From Candidatus Competibacter denitrificans Run_A_D11 (GTDB taxonomy: Bacteria; Pseudomonadota; Gammaproteobacteria; Competibacterales; Competibacteraceae): a DNA stretch of 64,000 bases. Under the pieces are notes generated by a model. That model was given only the letters and a program-made list of their open reading frames with translations. It ran no database searches and was not told the DNA's origin. Position numbers and translations under genes: made by a program. The DNA is taken from NCBI RefSeq assembly GCF_001051235.1, contig NZ_CBTJ020000020.1, forward strand, positions 186,001 to 250,000, read 5' to 3'. Each line of letters begins with the position of its first letter. Positions within the stretch are counted from its first letter, which is position 1. Below, one piece after another: positions 1 to 10,234 of this stretch.

Positions 1-1
1 A

Positions 2-1093
2 GTGGCCGAATTGGCCCGCGCCGGATCGGAGCTGGTGCGCGTCACGGTCAATACAGAGGAATCCGCTAGCGCGGTGCCGCTGATTCGCGAGCGATTGGCG
101 GCACAAGGCGTGACGGTACCGCTGATCGGCGATTTCCATTTCAACGGTCATCGGTTGCTGGCGCGCTATCCCGCCTGTGCCGAGGCGCTCGACAAATACC
201 GCATCAATCCCGGCAACGTTGGACGTGGTAAGAAAAAGGACGAGCAATTCGCTACCATCGTTGAGATGGCCTGCCGTCACAACAAACCCGTGCGGATCGG
301 CGTCAACTGGGGAAGTCTCGATCAGGAGTTGGCGGCCCGCCTGATGGATGAGAACGCCCGTCTACAGCAGCCAAGACCGGCCGCCGACGTGATGCACGAA
401 GCCATGATTTTATCGGCCCTGGAGAGCGCACAACGGGCCGAGGAGATCGGGCTTGGTCATGATCACATCATCCTGTCGGTGAAGATGAGCGGCGTGCAGG
501 ATCTGATCGCGGTCTATCGCAAATTGGCGGCGCGGTGCGATTACCCACTGCATTTGGGTCTGACCGAAGCCGGGATGGGCAGTAAAGGAATCGTGGCGTC
601 CACAGCCGCGCTGGCAGTCCTGTTGCAAGAAGGGATCGGCGATACCATCCGCATTTCGTTGACCCCAGAACCTGGCGGCAGCCGGACGCAAGAGGTCGTC
701 GTCGCTCAAGAAATTTTACAAGTCATGGGATTACGCGCCTTTACGCCGGCGGTGGTGGCCTGTCCGGGGTGCGGCCGTACCAGCAGCGATTATTTTCAGC
801 GCCTAGCTCAGCAAATTCAGGGCTATTTACGGGAACAGATGCCGGTTTGGCGTGGACGCTATCCGGGGGTGGAAACCTTAACGGTGGCTGTGATGGGTTG
901 TGTGGTCAATGGTCCGGGGGAAAGCAAACAAGCGAACATCGGAATTAGCTTACCGGGTACGGGCGAGATACCCGTAGCGCCAGTCTACGTCGATGGCGAG
1001 AAAACAGTGACGCTTAAAGGCGAACGGATTGCGGCCGACTTTCAGCAACTGGTGGCCGATTACGTCGAACGCCGTTACGGGATCGGCGGTTAA
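2..1093 (+). CDS. ispG: 4-hydroxy-3-methylbut-2-enyl diphosphate synthase (flavodoxin), 5' end missing
   Basis: IspG (GcpE) reduces methylerythritol cyclodiphosphate to HMBPP in the MEP isoprenoid pathway and carries a [4Fe-4S] cluster. The reading frame is open to the window edge, and roughly the first 40-60 residues expected for the family are absent, so the GTG at base 2 is not the true start. The visible part has the family signature [15 protein letters not shown], the substrate-site stretch [12 protein letters not shown], and the cluster cysteines in CPGCGR and [10 protein letters not shown]. The GSKG form and the extra segment before the second cysteine motif fit the longer proteobacterial type rather than the short E. 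coli type. The stop is clear. No gene follows it on this strand for about 1 kb. Confidence 0.96.
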   Translation: MAELARAGSELVRVTVNTEESASAVPLIRERLAAQGVTVPLIGDFHFNGHRLLARYPACAEALDKYRINPGNVGRGKKKDEQFATIVEMACRHNKPVRIGVNWGSLDQELAARLMDENARLQQPRPAADVMHEAMILSALESAQRAEEIGLGHDHIILSVKMSGVQDLIAVYRKLAARCDYPLHLGLTEAGMGSKGIVASTAALAVLLQEGIGDTIRISLTPEPGGSRTQEVVVAQEILQVMGLRAFTPAVVACPGCGRTSSDYFQRLAQQIQGYLREQMPVWRGRYPGVETLTVAVMGCVVNGPGESKQANIGISLPGTGEIPVAPVYVDGEKTVTLKGERIAADFQQLVADYVERRYGIGG

Positions 1094-1276
1094 GCAAGCA
1101 GCGCTGCTTTAAAAACGGCTTCCAAGGGTCAGGAGCAACTGGGGCTGACTATCGATCCGCTGACATCGCATTACAATATTACCTTGGTGATGGCGATGAG
1201 CGAACGCGGGCGACTTAGGCGACAACTCCCGCTGTAGATGAAGAACAAGCGGGAGCGGGAAGAAGAGAAAAAAGCA

Positions 1277-1873
1277 TCAGGGACTGGATAGCTGCGTGAT
1301 GGTGAAGTCTTGGGAGCCTGTGTTCCAGTCCAAAAGAACGGTGTAGGGTTTTCCGTCGACCTGCAGATTTTTGATGGAAATCGATCGACCATTTGGTCCC
1401 ACGCCGACAATGGCGGACTTTAGGCTGACTTTGTTCGGATCGGTGAGGAAATTGCCAGGGACATCGAAGTGGACGGTAAAGAAGCTAATTGTCTCAGCCT
1501 TAGCGTTGCCGCGCGTGTCCACTGCGCGAATCAGCATTGTGTGCTGACCGGGCGTGAGATCCGAGTAGTTGAACGCCATCGAAAAACCGGATTGATCTGA
1601 GCCGGGATACGTCGGATAAGCGCTACCCACATCCGTTCTCAAGGAGCCGGAAGGGATATTACTTTTCAGGGTGCCATCTACGAAAAGCTCAATGTGATCA
1701 ATGCCGTTGATCGATACCGCCCAACCTCTGAGATTTGCGACGCCTGTGTAGGTGCTGTTGATCGTGGGTTGCTCAATGACCAGAATCGTGTCAGCGGGAG
1801 CCTGGGCGAGTGCAGTGTGGGTAAAAAATGTCAGGCAGACCGCAAGGATCGCGTTTGTTAAAATAGCTTTCAT
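1277..1873 (-). CDS. secreted protein with a bacterial Ig-like domain
   Basis: A 198-residue protein. The ATG at 1873 was chosen because it has GGAG a few bases upstream and begins a good Sec signal peptide (MKAILTNAILAVCLTFF, cleavage near ALA-QA). After it comes an Ig-like beta-sandwich (about residues 28-135) with the recurring pattern GWAVSINGIDHIELFVDG and GQHTMLIRAVDTRGN, seen in bacterial Ig-like domains of extracellular proteins. The C-terminal 60 residues are not recognised. No enzyme motif is visible, so binding or structure outside the cytoplasm is the likely role. It stands alone between ispG and a DUF1820 gene on the opposite strand. Confidence 0.7.
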   Translation of the reverse strand: MKAILTNAILAVCLTFFTHTALAQAPADTILVIEQPTINSTYTGVANLRGWAVSINGIDHIELFVDGTLKSNIPSGSLRTDVGSAYPTYPGSDQSGFSMAFNYSDLTPGQHTMLIRAVDTRGNAKAETISFFTVHFDVPGNFLTDPNKVSLKSAIVGVGPNGRSISIKNLQVDGKPYTVLLDWNTGSQDFTITQLSSP

Positions 1874-2082
1874 GCAGCTCTCCATAGTGTGTGGTGTTAA
1901 ATGAGATTGCGAAAAAGCGACAATCATTATAGTTCGTGCATTGAAACAAATCATTGGCTATTTCGCAGGAAACATCGAACACGGCAGTCATGGAACTGTG
2001 ACGCCGTGCCGTACGCTGGAGATTTGCCCGCTGCATCGAATCGCGTTAGATTGAGCAGTCGCCGACTGGAACTTGCCGGATC

Positions 2083-2430
2083 ATGTCTAAAATCACCAAG
2101 AGTATCTACCGCGTCCTCTTCATCAATCAGGGCAAGCTGTATGAACTGTACGCGCGCGGGATCTATCAAGGCGAGATCTACGGCTTCATCGAAGTCGAGG
2201 AGCTGCTTTTCGGTGAGCGTTCCAGCGTACTGGTCAATCCGGCCGAGGAACGATTGCAAAACGAATTTTCCGGCGTCCGACGGACATTCGTGCCGCTGCA
2301 CTATATCGTGCGGATTGATGAAGTTGAGCGAGAAGGGGTCAGCAAAATTCGCCCGGTAGAAGGTTGCGATAACGTGACACCGTTCCCGCAACCGGTCTTA
2401 CCGCCAAGCGGCGGGCGCAGTAAGGACTGA
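2083..2430 (+). CDS. DUF1820 family protein
   Basis: A 115-residue protein that matches the proteobacterial DUF1820 family by its N-terminal pattern YRVLFINQGKLYELYAR, followed by GEIYGFIEVEELLFG and FVPLHYIVRIDEVEREG. No function has been shown for the family. There is no signal peptide or membrane segment, so it should be cytosolic. The C-terminal 25 residues are proline- and glycine-rich and look disordered. It is followed 38 bases later by a small membrane protein on the same strand, which may share its transcript. Confidence 0.85.
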   Translation: MSKITKSIYRVLFINQGKLYELYARGIYQGEIYGFIEVEELLFGERSSVLVNPAEERLQNEFSGVRRTFVPLHYIVRIDEVEREGVSKIRPVEGCDNVTPFPQPVLPPSGGRSKD

Positions 2431-2468
2431 TCTTACGGCCCCGAACCATCGGCATTTTGGAGGTTACC

Positions 2469-2663
2469 GTGGAACCCGCAAGCTGGTGGGAAATCCTGTT
2501 GGGAGGACTCGCGGCGATCCTAGTCGTGCTATGGTTCCAGCCTGGCGTCAAGGCTGCCATTGAACGGAGTCGCGTCGCCAAGAAAGATTGGCCAGCGGCC
2601 CTGATTCCGCTGGCGCTGGTGGTGTTATTTGTGCTCCTGCTCATTAGGATCGTGCGGGTTTGA
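2469..2663 (+). CDS. small two-helix membrane protein
   Basis: A 64-residue protein starting at GTG 2469, chosen because GGAGG sits just upstream; a TTG at 2457 would overlap that site. It has two hydrophobic helices (about residues 8-22 and 42-61) joined by a basic loop (AAIERSRVAKKDW), giving a hairpin with both ends probably outside the cytosol. No family is recognised. It follows the DUF1820 gene closely and ends 16 bases before the convergent gene at 2680. Confidence 0.65.
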   Translation: MEPASWWEILLGGLAAILVVLWFQPGVKAAIERSRVAKKDWPAALIPLALVVLFVLLLIRIVRV

Positions 2664-2679
2664 CAAGCCGCGCAAGTCT

Positions 2680-4005
2680 TTAATACAGCACGTCCACTTC
2701 GGTGATTTCGTTACGCCGTAAGGATAACGTCGCAGTGCCGCTAGGTTTGCGGATCGTGATAGTGACCATCCCATCGGCTATCGCTTCTATTTTACCGTTA
2801 TAGCGTGCGCCATTGGCGGTTTTGACTTTTGCAGTGGCTCCAATGTATCTACCCAATTCACTTGTCGCTATCGGATGAAAGCTTTTTGGGATTATCGCCG
2901 GCTCTGCGGTACTGGATGGCGTGCGATCTGTAGGCGTCGATGCGGCTTCGGCTGCCAATTCAGGTGCGGGCTTGGTTGCTAACGCCTTGGCTATTTTCTC
3001 ATTGTCCCAACGTATCGAGAGATCAGTAACCGGTTTTTCGTTGATTTTCAGCGTCAAGCCCATCAATTTGATCACATCGTCAGGTTTATAGAACTGGAAT
3101 TCACGGGGATCAATAGGTACGGGCGGTGAGAGATTCAGCGCGACATGACTGCCAACTGCTAGGTAGTTCCGATAGGCCTCAGTCAGCCCTGGCCCCAGAT
3201 AGATGCCGTTGGCTTGCAGGCGTTCCACCAGCAACCGTGTATGTTCCGCGATATAAGCATCGACCGTCTTGCCGGCTTTCTTGGTGCAATAGTCATTGCG
3301 GCGCTGGTTGAAGCCGTCATCGCGCACGATGGCTGCGAACTTGGTGAGCTTGGGGGTTGCGGTGGTCGCTAAATCCAGCATCGAAGGTGCTGCCGAAGGC
3401 GTGTTTAAGCCGACTGTCAAGTTAACTGCGGCCCAGTCTCGGGTATCGCCGTCGATTTGCAACTCAATCCCATTACGGGCTGGGTTGAGTCGATAGCCGA
3501 TATTGATGTTGCTGATCAGATTGCCATAGCCCATTTCCCGCCATTCAGTGCCACCGAACGAGTGGGTTGGACCGCAGCCTAGCGCATCGAGATTGTCAAA
3601 CGACGAGCGCTGAGTGGCGGCCAACTCGCTTGCGCCGAGCAATCCACCATCCAGCGACACCTCGACTTGTTCCAGCACGAGCGCGAGTGCCGAGGGCAGG
3701 CGGCCTGCGCTCAGCTCGCGACGGATATCAAGCAGGGCTAGGAGATTCGGTGCCTGCAAGCGGATAGAGCCGATCCTCACCGAGTCGTTGAGGGCATCGA
3801 TGATGATTTGTACCCGGTTGACTCCCACGGAGCCGGCAGGCGAAATGCTGATGTCGCGATAGCTAATGTCCGCAAACGGTTTCGCCGCCGCCACGATTTG
3901 ATCGACCTGCTGTTTGGTGCTGTACCACAAATAAGCCCACAGCGCCCCCACGATGAGAATGAGGGCGATAGGAAGGGCGATCAAGGCGATCTTCAATTTG
4001 TGCAT
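2680..4005 (-). CDS. membrane-anchored protein of unknown function with C-terminal Sm/SH3-like fold
   Basis: A 441-residue protein with one N-terminal transmembrane anchor (residues 5-28) and a large domain predicted to lie in the periplasm. The first 110 residues after the anchor (YRDISISPAGSVGVNRVQI) resemble the repeated beta-strand style of AsmA/YdgA-like proteins, but the match is by impression only. A linker rich in Ala, Thr and Pro (about 340-385) leads to a small beta-barrel-like end (IGATAKVKTANGARYNGKIE) that looks like an Sm/SH3-type module. The ATG at 4005 has AGGAAA upstream. No catalytic motif was seen. Confidence 0.7.
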   Translation of the reverse strand: MHKLKIALIALPIALILIVGALWAYLWYSTKQQVDQIVAAAKPFADISYRDISISPAGSVGVNRVQIIIDALNDSVRIGSIRLQAPNLLALLDIRRELSAGRLPSALALVLEQVEVSLDGGLLGASELAATQRSSFDNLDALGCGPTHSFGGTEWREMGYGNLISNINIGYRLNPARNGIELQIDGDTRDWAAVNLTVGLNTPSAAPSMLDLATTATPKLTKFAAIVRDDGFNQRRNDYCTKKAGKTVDAYIAEHTRLLVERLQANGIYLGPGLTEAYRNYLAVGSHVALNLSPPVPIDPREFQFYKPDDVIKLMGLTLKINEKPVTDLSIRWDNEKIAKALATKPAPELAAEAASTPTDRTPSSTAEPAIIPKSFHPIATSELGRYIGATAKVKTANGARYNGKIEAIADGMVTITIRKPSGTATLSLRRNEITEVDVLY

Positions 4006-4202
4006 GAGACAATTTTCCTGGTTTCAACGAAAAGGCGCAGGTCATAACCACCCCTTTTTAGGTGGAGCGCCAAATTATAAAGTCGGCTACCGGCAACATT
4101 TCTGGAGAGCGGACAACTCAATTTGTTAAGCTTGGGCGGCTCACTCTAAAACCGCCGCTGATATCGTGGCCATCGTCGATGCTAACCCGAGATTGACCGC
4201 TC

Positions 4203-5546
4203 ATGAATTTCCCGCAAATCGGTTTGCAGGTTCCGGCTTTGTTGGTGCCCCGAACAGGTACCGACCTAACCCAATGGGCGGTGGTTGCCTGCGATCAATA
4301 CACCTCGCAGCCAGCGTATTGGCAAGCGGTCGAACGTCTGGTCGGCTCGGCTCCTTCCACCCTGCGGTTGATTTTACCGGAAGTTTATCTGGGGGCGGCG
4401 GATGAAGCGGAACGGATTTTGGCCATCCAGCAAACCATGCACCGTTATTTGGCGCAGGAGGTGCTGGTGCCGCAACCCCCCGGATTCGTGTTGGTCGAGC
4501 GGCAAACCCATCGCGGCCGGTCACGCAAAGGGTTGCTCGCAGCCTTGGATCTGGAATGCTACGACTTCAATCCGGGTGCCAAAACCTTGATCCGACCCAC
4601 GGAAGACACGATTTTGGAACGTTTGCCACCCCGGGTGCGGGTCCGGGAAAACGCACCGCTGGAGCTGCCTCACGTCATGGTCTTGATTGATGATCCGCAA
4701 CGCCTGGTCATTGAACCGCTGTTCGCGGAACCACAAGATCGTCTGTATGATTTTCCTTTGATGATGGACGGTGGCCGGGCACGCGGCTGGTTAGCTTACC
4801 ATCCGTTGTTGATTCAGTGGGTTGTGGAGCAATTGATCCGGCTTGCCGATCCCGAATCCTTTGCGGCCCGTTATGGGGTTGAAGACGAGCCGGTCTTGTT
4901 GTACGCAATGGGCGATGGTAACCATTCTTTTGCAACGGCCAAGACTATCTGGGAAAATCTTAAGAGAGCGGCTCCCGATCCGGCGGCTATCATGAACCAT
5001 CCGGCGCGTCACGCGCTGGTCGAATTGGTTAATCTGCACGATCCCGGTCTGGAATTCGAAGCGATCCATCGGGTGATATTCAATGTTGACCCCACGCATC
5101 TGTTGGCGGCGTTGGATGATTCTCTGACCAAAGCGCGCGCGGCATTGACAGTGCGTGAGTTTCCTTCATGGCAGGCCGCCCGGCAGAACGGGCTGGAAGC
5201 CCAGCAACCCAATCGACAAGTGATCGGGTTTATGGCTGAGGGGCGTGCTGGTGTGCTAACAGTGGAACGGGCCAAGCACACCTTGCCGGTCGGTACACTA
5301 CAAGTGTTTCTTGATGCCTATCTGGCAACCCAACCGCAGGCCCGCATTGATTACATCCACGGCGAAGAGGCCCTTCAGGCACTTGGCCAACAGCCGGGCA
5401 ATATCGGTTTTTATCTGCCCACCTTAGCCAAGGACGACTTTTTCCCGACGGTGATTCGTGATGGTGCGTTGCCGCGCAAGACCTTTTCGATGGGCGGGGC
5501 CGACGAAAAACGCTTTTACCTCGAATGTCGCCGAATTACGCCTTGA
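4203..5546 (+). CDS. DUF1015 family protein
   Basis: A 447-residue protein matching DUF1015. Marks seen include the opening WAVVACDQYTSQPAYW, RPTEDTILERLPPR, the block LYAMGDGNHSFATAKTIWE, and the C-terminal IDYIHGEEAL...FYLPTLAKDDFF...KTFSMGGADEKRFYLECR. The family is widespread and cytosolic; its function is not firmly known. It lies 18 bases upstream of fusA2, so the two are probably co-transcribed. About 200 bases of non-coding DNA precede it. Confidence 0.85.
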   Translation: MNFPQIGLQVPALLVPRTGTDLTQWAVVACDQYTSQPAYWQAVERLVGSAPSTLRLILPEVYLGAADEAERILAIQQTMHRYLAQEVLVPQPPGFVLVERQTHRGRSRKGLLAALDLECYDFNPGAKTLIRPTEDTILERLPPRVRVRENAPLELPHVMVLIDDPQRLVIEPLFAEPQDRLYDFPLMMDGGRARGWLAYHPLLIQWVVEQLIRLADPESFAARYGVEDEPVLLYAMGDGNHSFATAKTIWENLKRAAPDPAAIMNHPARHALVELVNLHDPGLEFEAIHRVIFNVDPTHLLAALDDSLTKARAALTVREFPSWQAARQNGLEAQQPNRQVIGFMAEGRAGVLTVERAKHTLPVGTLQVFLDAYLATQPQARIDYIHGEEALQALGQQPGNIGFYLPTLAKDDFFPTVIRDGALPRKTFSMGGADEKRFYLECRRITP

Positions 5547-5564
5547 ATTTTCGCTGCCTCTCTT

Positions 5565-7622
5565 ATGGCCAAATCCCCCAATCTCACCTTGGTGCGTAAT
5601 ATCGGTGTCGCCGCACATGTCGATGCCGGTAAAACCACCTTGACTGAACGGATGCTGTACTACGCCGGCGCCTCTCACAAAATCGGTGAGGTCCATGAGG
5701 GTGCCGCGCACATGGACTACATGGCCGAAGAGCAGGAGCACGGTATCACCATCACCGCCGCAGTCACCAAGCTGCCTTGGCGCGATCACCTGATCCAATT
5801 GATCGATACTCCCGGCCACGTTGATTTCACCATCGAAGTGGAACGGTCGATGCGGGTTTTGGACGGCTGTGTGATCGTTTTGGATGGCGTGCGCGGCGTG
5901 GAACCACAGACCGAGACCATCTGGCGACAGCGGACCCGGTTTCACTTGCCGGTCTTGTTTTTCGTCAACAAGCTGGATCGGCCTGGCGCCGATTTTGCCC
6001 GTGCGCTGGCCACGGTGCGTGAACGACTGGGCGTCGAACCGGTGGCAGTGACGGTGCCGCTGGGCGATGACGAGGGCGCAGTGGCCCATCTACTCGATAA
6101 GACCCGGCTGCATTTTGCTGGGGAGCGCGGTGAGCAAGTCACGGTTTCTCCCTGGGATGAAGTGACATGGCGGCAGATGCGGCCCTGGCGAGAAAGCGTA
6201 TTGCTGGCAGCGGCGGAGATGGACGATGCCCTGGCCGAACAGGTGCTGGCTGAGCAAGAACCTGACCCTGACGCAGTGTGGGCTGCTTTGCGTCAAGCGA
6301 CATTGGCCGGGAAGGTGTGCCCGTGCTTCGCTGGTAGTGCGCTGCGTAATCGAGGGGTGCAGCCGCTGCTGGATGGGGTCGTCAACCTGTTACCGTGCCC
6401 GACCGAACGGCCGCCCAGTTTGGCGCACCGCTTGGATGGTGGCGAGGAATGGGTGGCGATGACAACCGATGGTCCGCTGGCCGCGCTCGCGTTCAAGGTG
6501 CAACTGTGGGAAGGCCGCCGCCACGTCTTTGTTCGGGTCTACCGAGGCACGCTCAAGGTAGGCGATGAAGTGGTCATCCCTGGCCCAGACGGTCGCTTGC
6601 GGCAGGAGCGTGTCGCACGGTTATTTGAGGTCGATGCTAATCACAAAACGCGCCTGGATGAGGTGACTGCCGGCCAGATCGCCCTAGTCGCTGGGCTGCG
6701 TTGGGCGACGACCGGCGATACCTTGTGTACGCCGACGCATCCTCTGTGGCTAGAGCGTATCGAAACACGCGAGCCGGTGCTGGGGTTAGCCATTGAGCCG
6801 CAAGCCGCCGCTGATGAAGAAAAAATGCTTGATGCCCTGGACAAGTTGCAGCAGGAAGATCCGACCCTGCGGGTTGAGGAGAACCCGGAAACCGGCCAGC
6901 GCGTGCTGCGGGGCATGGGCGAACTACACCTGCAAATTGCCGAGGAGCGCTTGCAGCGGGAATTCAATGTTCATATCCGGGTTGGAAGCCCTGACGTAGT
7001 GCTGCGCGAGACCATCGCACGATCCGCGCAAGCCGACTATCTATACCATCGGCAAATCGAGCAACCGGATGGCAAGAAGCTGGAGATGAAAGCCTGGGCG
7101 CGGGTCGAGGTGGCGCCTTTGCCGCGAGGCGCCGGCAAGACGGTAACCGCCGAACCGCTGATGCGGCCGGAGGGGATGGAACTACATGCCGCGCAACAGG
7201 ATGCAGTGCTGGGTGGTGCTGAAGACACCTTGGCCAGTGGTCCGGTGACCGGGGCGCCGTTACAAGATGTGGCAGTTAGTGTGCTGGGTCTCGAACTGTT
7301 CGGGCCGTTATCTGGCCCGCAGGCGTTGCGAGTGGCGGTGGCAGAGGCGGCGCGCAAAGCGTTGTCACAGGCCGGGGGGCTGATCCTGCGGCCAATCATG
7401 GCCACTGAAGTGGTGGTGCCGGAAAGTGATGTCGGGGCGGTCATGGGTGATTTGCAGGCCCGCCGAGCAGTGATTCGCGATACCACTACGCTCGGCGAGA
7501 TGACGATTATCCATTGCGACTGCTCGCTAGATCGTTTGTTGGGCTATATCACCCAGTTGCGCGGCATGACGCATGGCCGTGGTCAGTTCACCATGACGTT
7601 TAACCGGTTTGATGTGGCTTAA
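5565..7622 (+). CDS. fusA2: elongation factor G paralogue (EF-G2 type)
   Basis: A 685-residue translational GTPase. The G motifs are complete: G1 AHVDAGKT (17-24), G2 around [11 protein letters not shown]3 DTPGHVDF and G4 NKLDRPGA, followed by the EF-G domain II-V architecture. Length and details ([31 protein letters not shown]) fit EF-G2-like paralogues. The gene is not beside rpsL/rpsG/tuf, as the housekeeping fusA usually is, and the main EF-G is presumably elsewhere. EF-G2 proteins have been linked to specialised translocation or ribosome recycling, but the role here is inferred. It overlaps the next gene by 11 bases. Confidence 0.88.
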   Translation: MAKSPNLTLVRNIGVAAHVDAGKTTLTERMLYYAGASHKIGEVHEGAAHMDYMAEEQEHGITITAAVTKLPWRDHLIQLIDTPGHVDFTIEVERSMRVLDGCVIVLDGVRGVEPQTETIWRQRTRFHLPVLFFVNKLDRPGADFARALATVRERLGVEPVAVTVPLGDDEGAVAHLLDKTRLHFAGERGEQVTVSPWDEVTWRQMRPWRESVLLAAAEMDDALAEQVLAEQEPDPDAVWAALRQATLAGKVCPCFAGSALRNRGVQPLLDGVVNLLPCPTERPPSLAHRLDGGEEWVAMTTDGPLAALAFKVQLWEGRRHVFVRVYRGTLKVGDEVVIPGPDGRLRQERVARLFEVDANHKTRLDEVTAGQIALVAGLRWATTGDTLCTPTHPLWLERIETREPVLGLAIEPQAAADEEKMLDALDKLQQEDPTLRVEENPETGQRVLRGMGELHLQIAEERLQREFNVHIRVGSPDVVLRETIARSAQADYLYHRQIEQPDGKKLEMKAWARVEVAPLPRGAGKTVTAEPLMRPEGMELHAAQQDAVLGGAEDTLASGPVTGAPLQDVAVSVLGLELFGPLSGPQALRVAVAEAARKALSQAGGLILRPIMATEVVVPESDVGAVMGDLQARRAVIRDTTTLGEMTIIHCDCSLDRLLGYITQLRGMTHGRGQFTMTFNRFDVA

Positions 7623-9726
7623 GCGGGTTGGGAGCTTGATATTGCTCACTGCGAGGCGCTGGCGCCATTACGGCTCTGTAGGGCTGGCCATCCTGCGCCA
7701 GGAAGGCCCGCTGCGGTTATGGCGGCGCATTCGTCACAAGCTGTATTCCCCTTATCGGTACGTGATCCGCGCACCCGCTCGTTATCACGTTGCCGAGCGT
7801 TGGTTGCCTCTGGATTTTCCGGAAGCCGAGCGGCCGGACGTTTCTGTGGTGATCCCGGTTCACGGCAAACACCTCTACACGTTTACCTGCTTGCGCTCTC
7901 TGCGTGACACGAGCGGGGGGCTGCCTTACGAAATCATCGTGGTGGATGATCAATCCAGCGATGAAACACCACAGATGTTAAGCGCCATGCGCGGTGTTCG
8001 GACCCTTCGTAACGAGGGGGAAAGGGGCTTCGTGCCCGCCTGCAACTTGGGCGCCAGTCATGCGCGTGGGCGTTATTTGGTTTTTCTTAATAATGACACC
8101 ATCGTGTTGCCGGGCTGGTTGGATGCGCTGCTTGGGACGTTTAGCCGTTATCCCGATGCCGGTTTGGTGGGCGCCTGTCTTATTTACCCTGATGGCCGGC
8201 TACAAGAGGCCGGCGGTATTGTTTGGCGCGATGGTTCGGCCTGGAATTACGGGCGCTTCGATGACCCGGAAAAGCCGCAATACAATTATCTCCGTTCAGT
8301 CGATTACTGTTCCGGGGCGTGCATTGGGGTGCCGCGCGCGTTGTTCGCGCAACTGGGCGGTTTCGATACGCAGTTTGCGCCAGCCTATTACGAAGATACC
8401 GATTTGGCGATGCGGGTGCGCCAAGCGGGTTATCGAGTGCTGTATCAGCCTGCTCTGCGGGTGATCCATTTTGAGGGAATCTCTGCCGGGACTGACACTG
8501 CTGGCAGTGGTCTCAAGCGGTTTCAAATTCCCCATCAGGCGATCTTCGCCGAGCGCTGGCGATCCGCGCTGGCCGGTCATCGTCTCAATGGTATTGAGCC
8601 GGATCTTGAAAAAGATCGCAGCAGCACGCGACGGCTACTCGTCATCGATAAATACATACCGGCGCCGGATCGTGATTCGGGATCGTTGCGCCTGTTTCGC
8701 TGTCTGGAGCTGATCCAATCCTTCGGCTACCAAGTGACGTTTGCAGCGATCAATCTGGAGTATCGCCCACCGTATGGGCCGGAGCTGCAACAACAGGGTA
8801 TTGAAGTGCTCTATGCCCCCTTCATTGCGAGTATCGAGCACTACCTCCGCGATTGGGGTCGCTATCACGATGCGGTACTGCTCAGCCGCGCCGATACCGC
8901 CGAGCGTTACCTGCCGCTGGTGCGGCGTCATGCACCGCAAGCGTGGGTGATGTTCGATACTGTGGATTTGCATTTTTTGCGCGAACAGCGACTGGCGTCG
9001 TTGCACGATTCGACGGGTATCGCCGCCGCTGCCGCTCGCCGCAAGGTGCAGGAACTGGCGTTGATCCGTGCAGCGGATGTCACGTTGGTGGTGAGCGCGG
9101 CCGAGCACGAACTGTTGCACGCTGAATTGCCGCAAGCGCCTATTGAGATCGTTTCCAATATCCATGAAACCCGGCGTGGTGGCCCGTCTTTCGCAGAACG
9201 GGCGGGTATTGTGTTTATCGGCAGTTTCAACCATCCACCCAATAGCGATGCTGTGCAGTTCTATGCCCGTGACATCCTACCGCGCTTGCGGGTTGCGCTG
9301 CCGGGGGTCGTTACATCGATCATCGGAGCGGACCCGCCGGCCGCACTCACTGCGCTGGCGGCGCCCGATTTGGTTTTTGCCGGTTATATCGCTAACTTAG
9401 ACGAGTGGTTTGACCGTTGTCGGTTATCGGTGGCACCGCTGCGCTACGGTGCCGGCGTCAAGGGTAAGATCAATACCAGCATGGCTTACGGCGTGCCGGT
9501 GGTCGCGACGAGCGTCGCCGTTGAGGGGATGCATCTTTGTCCCGGCGCCGATGTTATGGTCGCCGACAGTGCTGAAGAGTTTGTCGCCGCCATCGTTCGG
9601 GTTTACCGCGAGCCTGCCTTGTGGGAGCGGTTATCCGAGGGTGGCTACGCCAATATCGAACGCTACTTCTCTCCGCAAACGGTGCGTGCGGCTCTCGGTC
9701 GGGCATTGCGGATCGAAGGCGGCTGA
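7612..9726 (+). CDS. two-domain glycosyltransferase (GT2 plus GT4-like)
   Basis: A 704-residue protein. The ATG at 7612 lies inside the end of fusA2 and is preferred over the TTG just before it. After a basic N-terminal segment comes a GT-A domain of family GT2 (about 75-300) with [24 protein letters not shown] and [15 protein letters not shown]. From about residue 340 there is a GT-B-like domain ending with [20 protein letters not shown], typical of GT4/GT1-type transferases. Such fusions occur in O-antigen or capsule clusters and may add two sugars in turn. No polysaccharide genes adjoin it; it sits alone behind fusA2, and the gene on its right converges with it. Confidence 0.85.
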   Translation: MWLKRVGSLILLTARRWRHYGSVGLAILRQEGPLRLWRRIRHKLYSPYRYVIRAPARYHVAERWLPLDFPEAERPDVSVVIPVHGKHLYTFTCLRSLRDTSGGLPYEIIVVDDQSSDETPQMLSAMRGVRTLRNEGERGFVPACNLGASHARGRYLVFLNNDTIVLPGWLDALLGTFSRYPDAGLVGACLIYPDGRLQEAGGIVWRDGSAWNYGRFDDPEKPQYNYLRSVDYCSGACIGVPRALFAQLGGFDTQFAPAYYEDTDLAMRVRQAGYRVLYQPALRVIHFEGISAGTDTAGSGLKRFQIPHQAIFAERWRSALAGHRLNGIEPDLEKDRSSTRRLLVIDKYIPAPDRDSGSLRLFRCLELIQSFGYQVTFAAINLEYRPPYGPELQQQGIEVLYAPFIASIEHYLRDWGRYHDAVLLSRADTAERYLPLVRRHAPQAWVMFDTVDLHFLREQRLASLHDSTGIAAAAARRKVQELALIRAADVTLVVSAAEHELLHAELPQAPIEIVSNIHETRRGGPSFAERAGIVFIGSFNHPPNSDAVQFYARDILPRLRVALPGVVTSIIGADPPAALTALAAPDLVFAGYIANLDEWFDRCRLSVAPLRYGAGVKGKINTSMAYGVPVVATSVAVEGMHLCPGADVMVADSAEEFVAAIVRVYREPALWERLSEGGYANIERYFSPQTVRAALGRALRIEGG

Positions 9727-9739
9727 ACCGTCACCGAAT

Positions 9740-10234
9740 TCAGAAGGGGTCTTCGGTGCGCTGCCATGCTTGCCAGACCGCCCACGCCATGAGCGCGACG
9801 GCGCCGACCCGCACTAAGAAGGCAAGTGCGGTATCCTGGTTTAACAAGCCCCACCGGCTCAAAATTTCAGTCCAATCATGAAAGACATCTGGATCCAACC
9901 CGCCGACCAATGGTAGTTGGTGAGCGCGGGCATCGGCCATGTAGCGGGCGATGTTGAGCAGATTTTCCGCGACCCACACCAGGCAGGCGTAAAAACCGTA
10001 AACCTGTTCCCGGCGATAGCATTCCCAGGCGCAAGCAGCCGGGATCAATAGTTGCATCAGCGTACCGCCATACACCGTCAGGCGGTTGGCAAGCAGGCTA
10101 AAAATGGGGTGTCCCGCTTCGTGAAAGGCCAGATTGGCGCTATCAAGAATGGGAACCCAGCCCCACAGTGCGTGACACCCAAGGAGCAGCACGACAGCGA
10201 CAGCGAGCAGGATCGCTGGAAGTCGATGATTCAT
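9740..10234 (-). CDS. small membrane protein with an HExxH motif (M50-like?)
   Basis: A 164-residue protein with about four hydrophobic segments. It holds HEAGHP near residue 38, which matches the zinc-metallopeptidase HExxH pattern and sits at the edge of a membrane helix, as in site-2-protease (M50) enzymes. A later DPDVFHDW stretch could supply an acidic third ligand, but this is not certain. It is too short for a complete classical S2P. Its start overlaps the stop of the large GGDEF/EAL gene by 4 bases (10231-10234), so it is translationally coupled to it and may belong to the same signalling unit. Confidence 0.6.
   Translation of the reverse strand: MNHRLPAILLAVAVVLLLGCHALWGWVPILDSANLAFHEAGHPIFSLLANRLTVYGGTLMQLLIPAACAWECYRREQVYGFYACLVWVAENLLNIARYMADARAHQLPLVGGLDPDVFHDWTEILSRWGLLNQDTALAFLVRVGAVALMAWAVWQAWQRTEDPF

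Noticed and set aside
1094..1276. Open stretch after ispG that reads like a protein fragment and a palindrome AAGCAGCGCTGCTT.
   Set aside because: There is no start codon with a ribosome site and no recognised family. The palindrome lacks a loop and T-run, so neither gene nor terminator was called.
5565..7622. Housekeeping fusA.
   Set aside because: The gene lacks the str-operon neighbours and resembles EF-G2 paralogues, so it was named fusA2.
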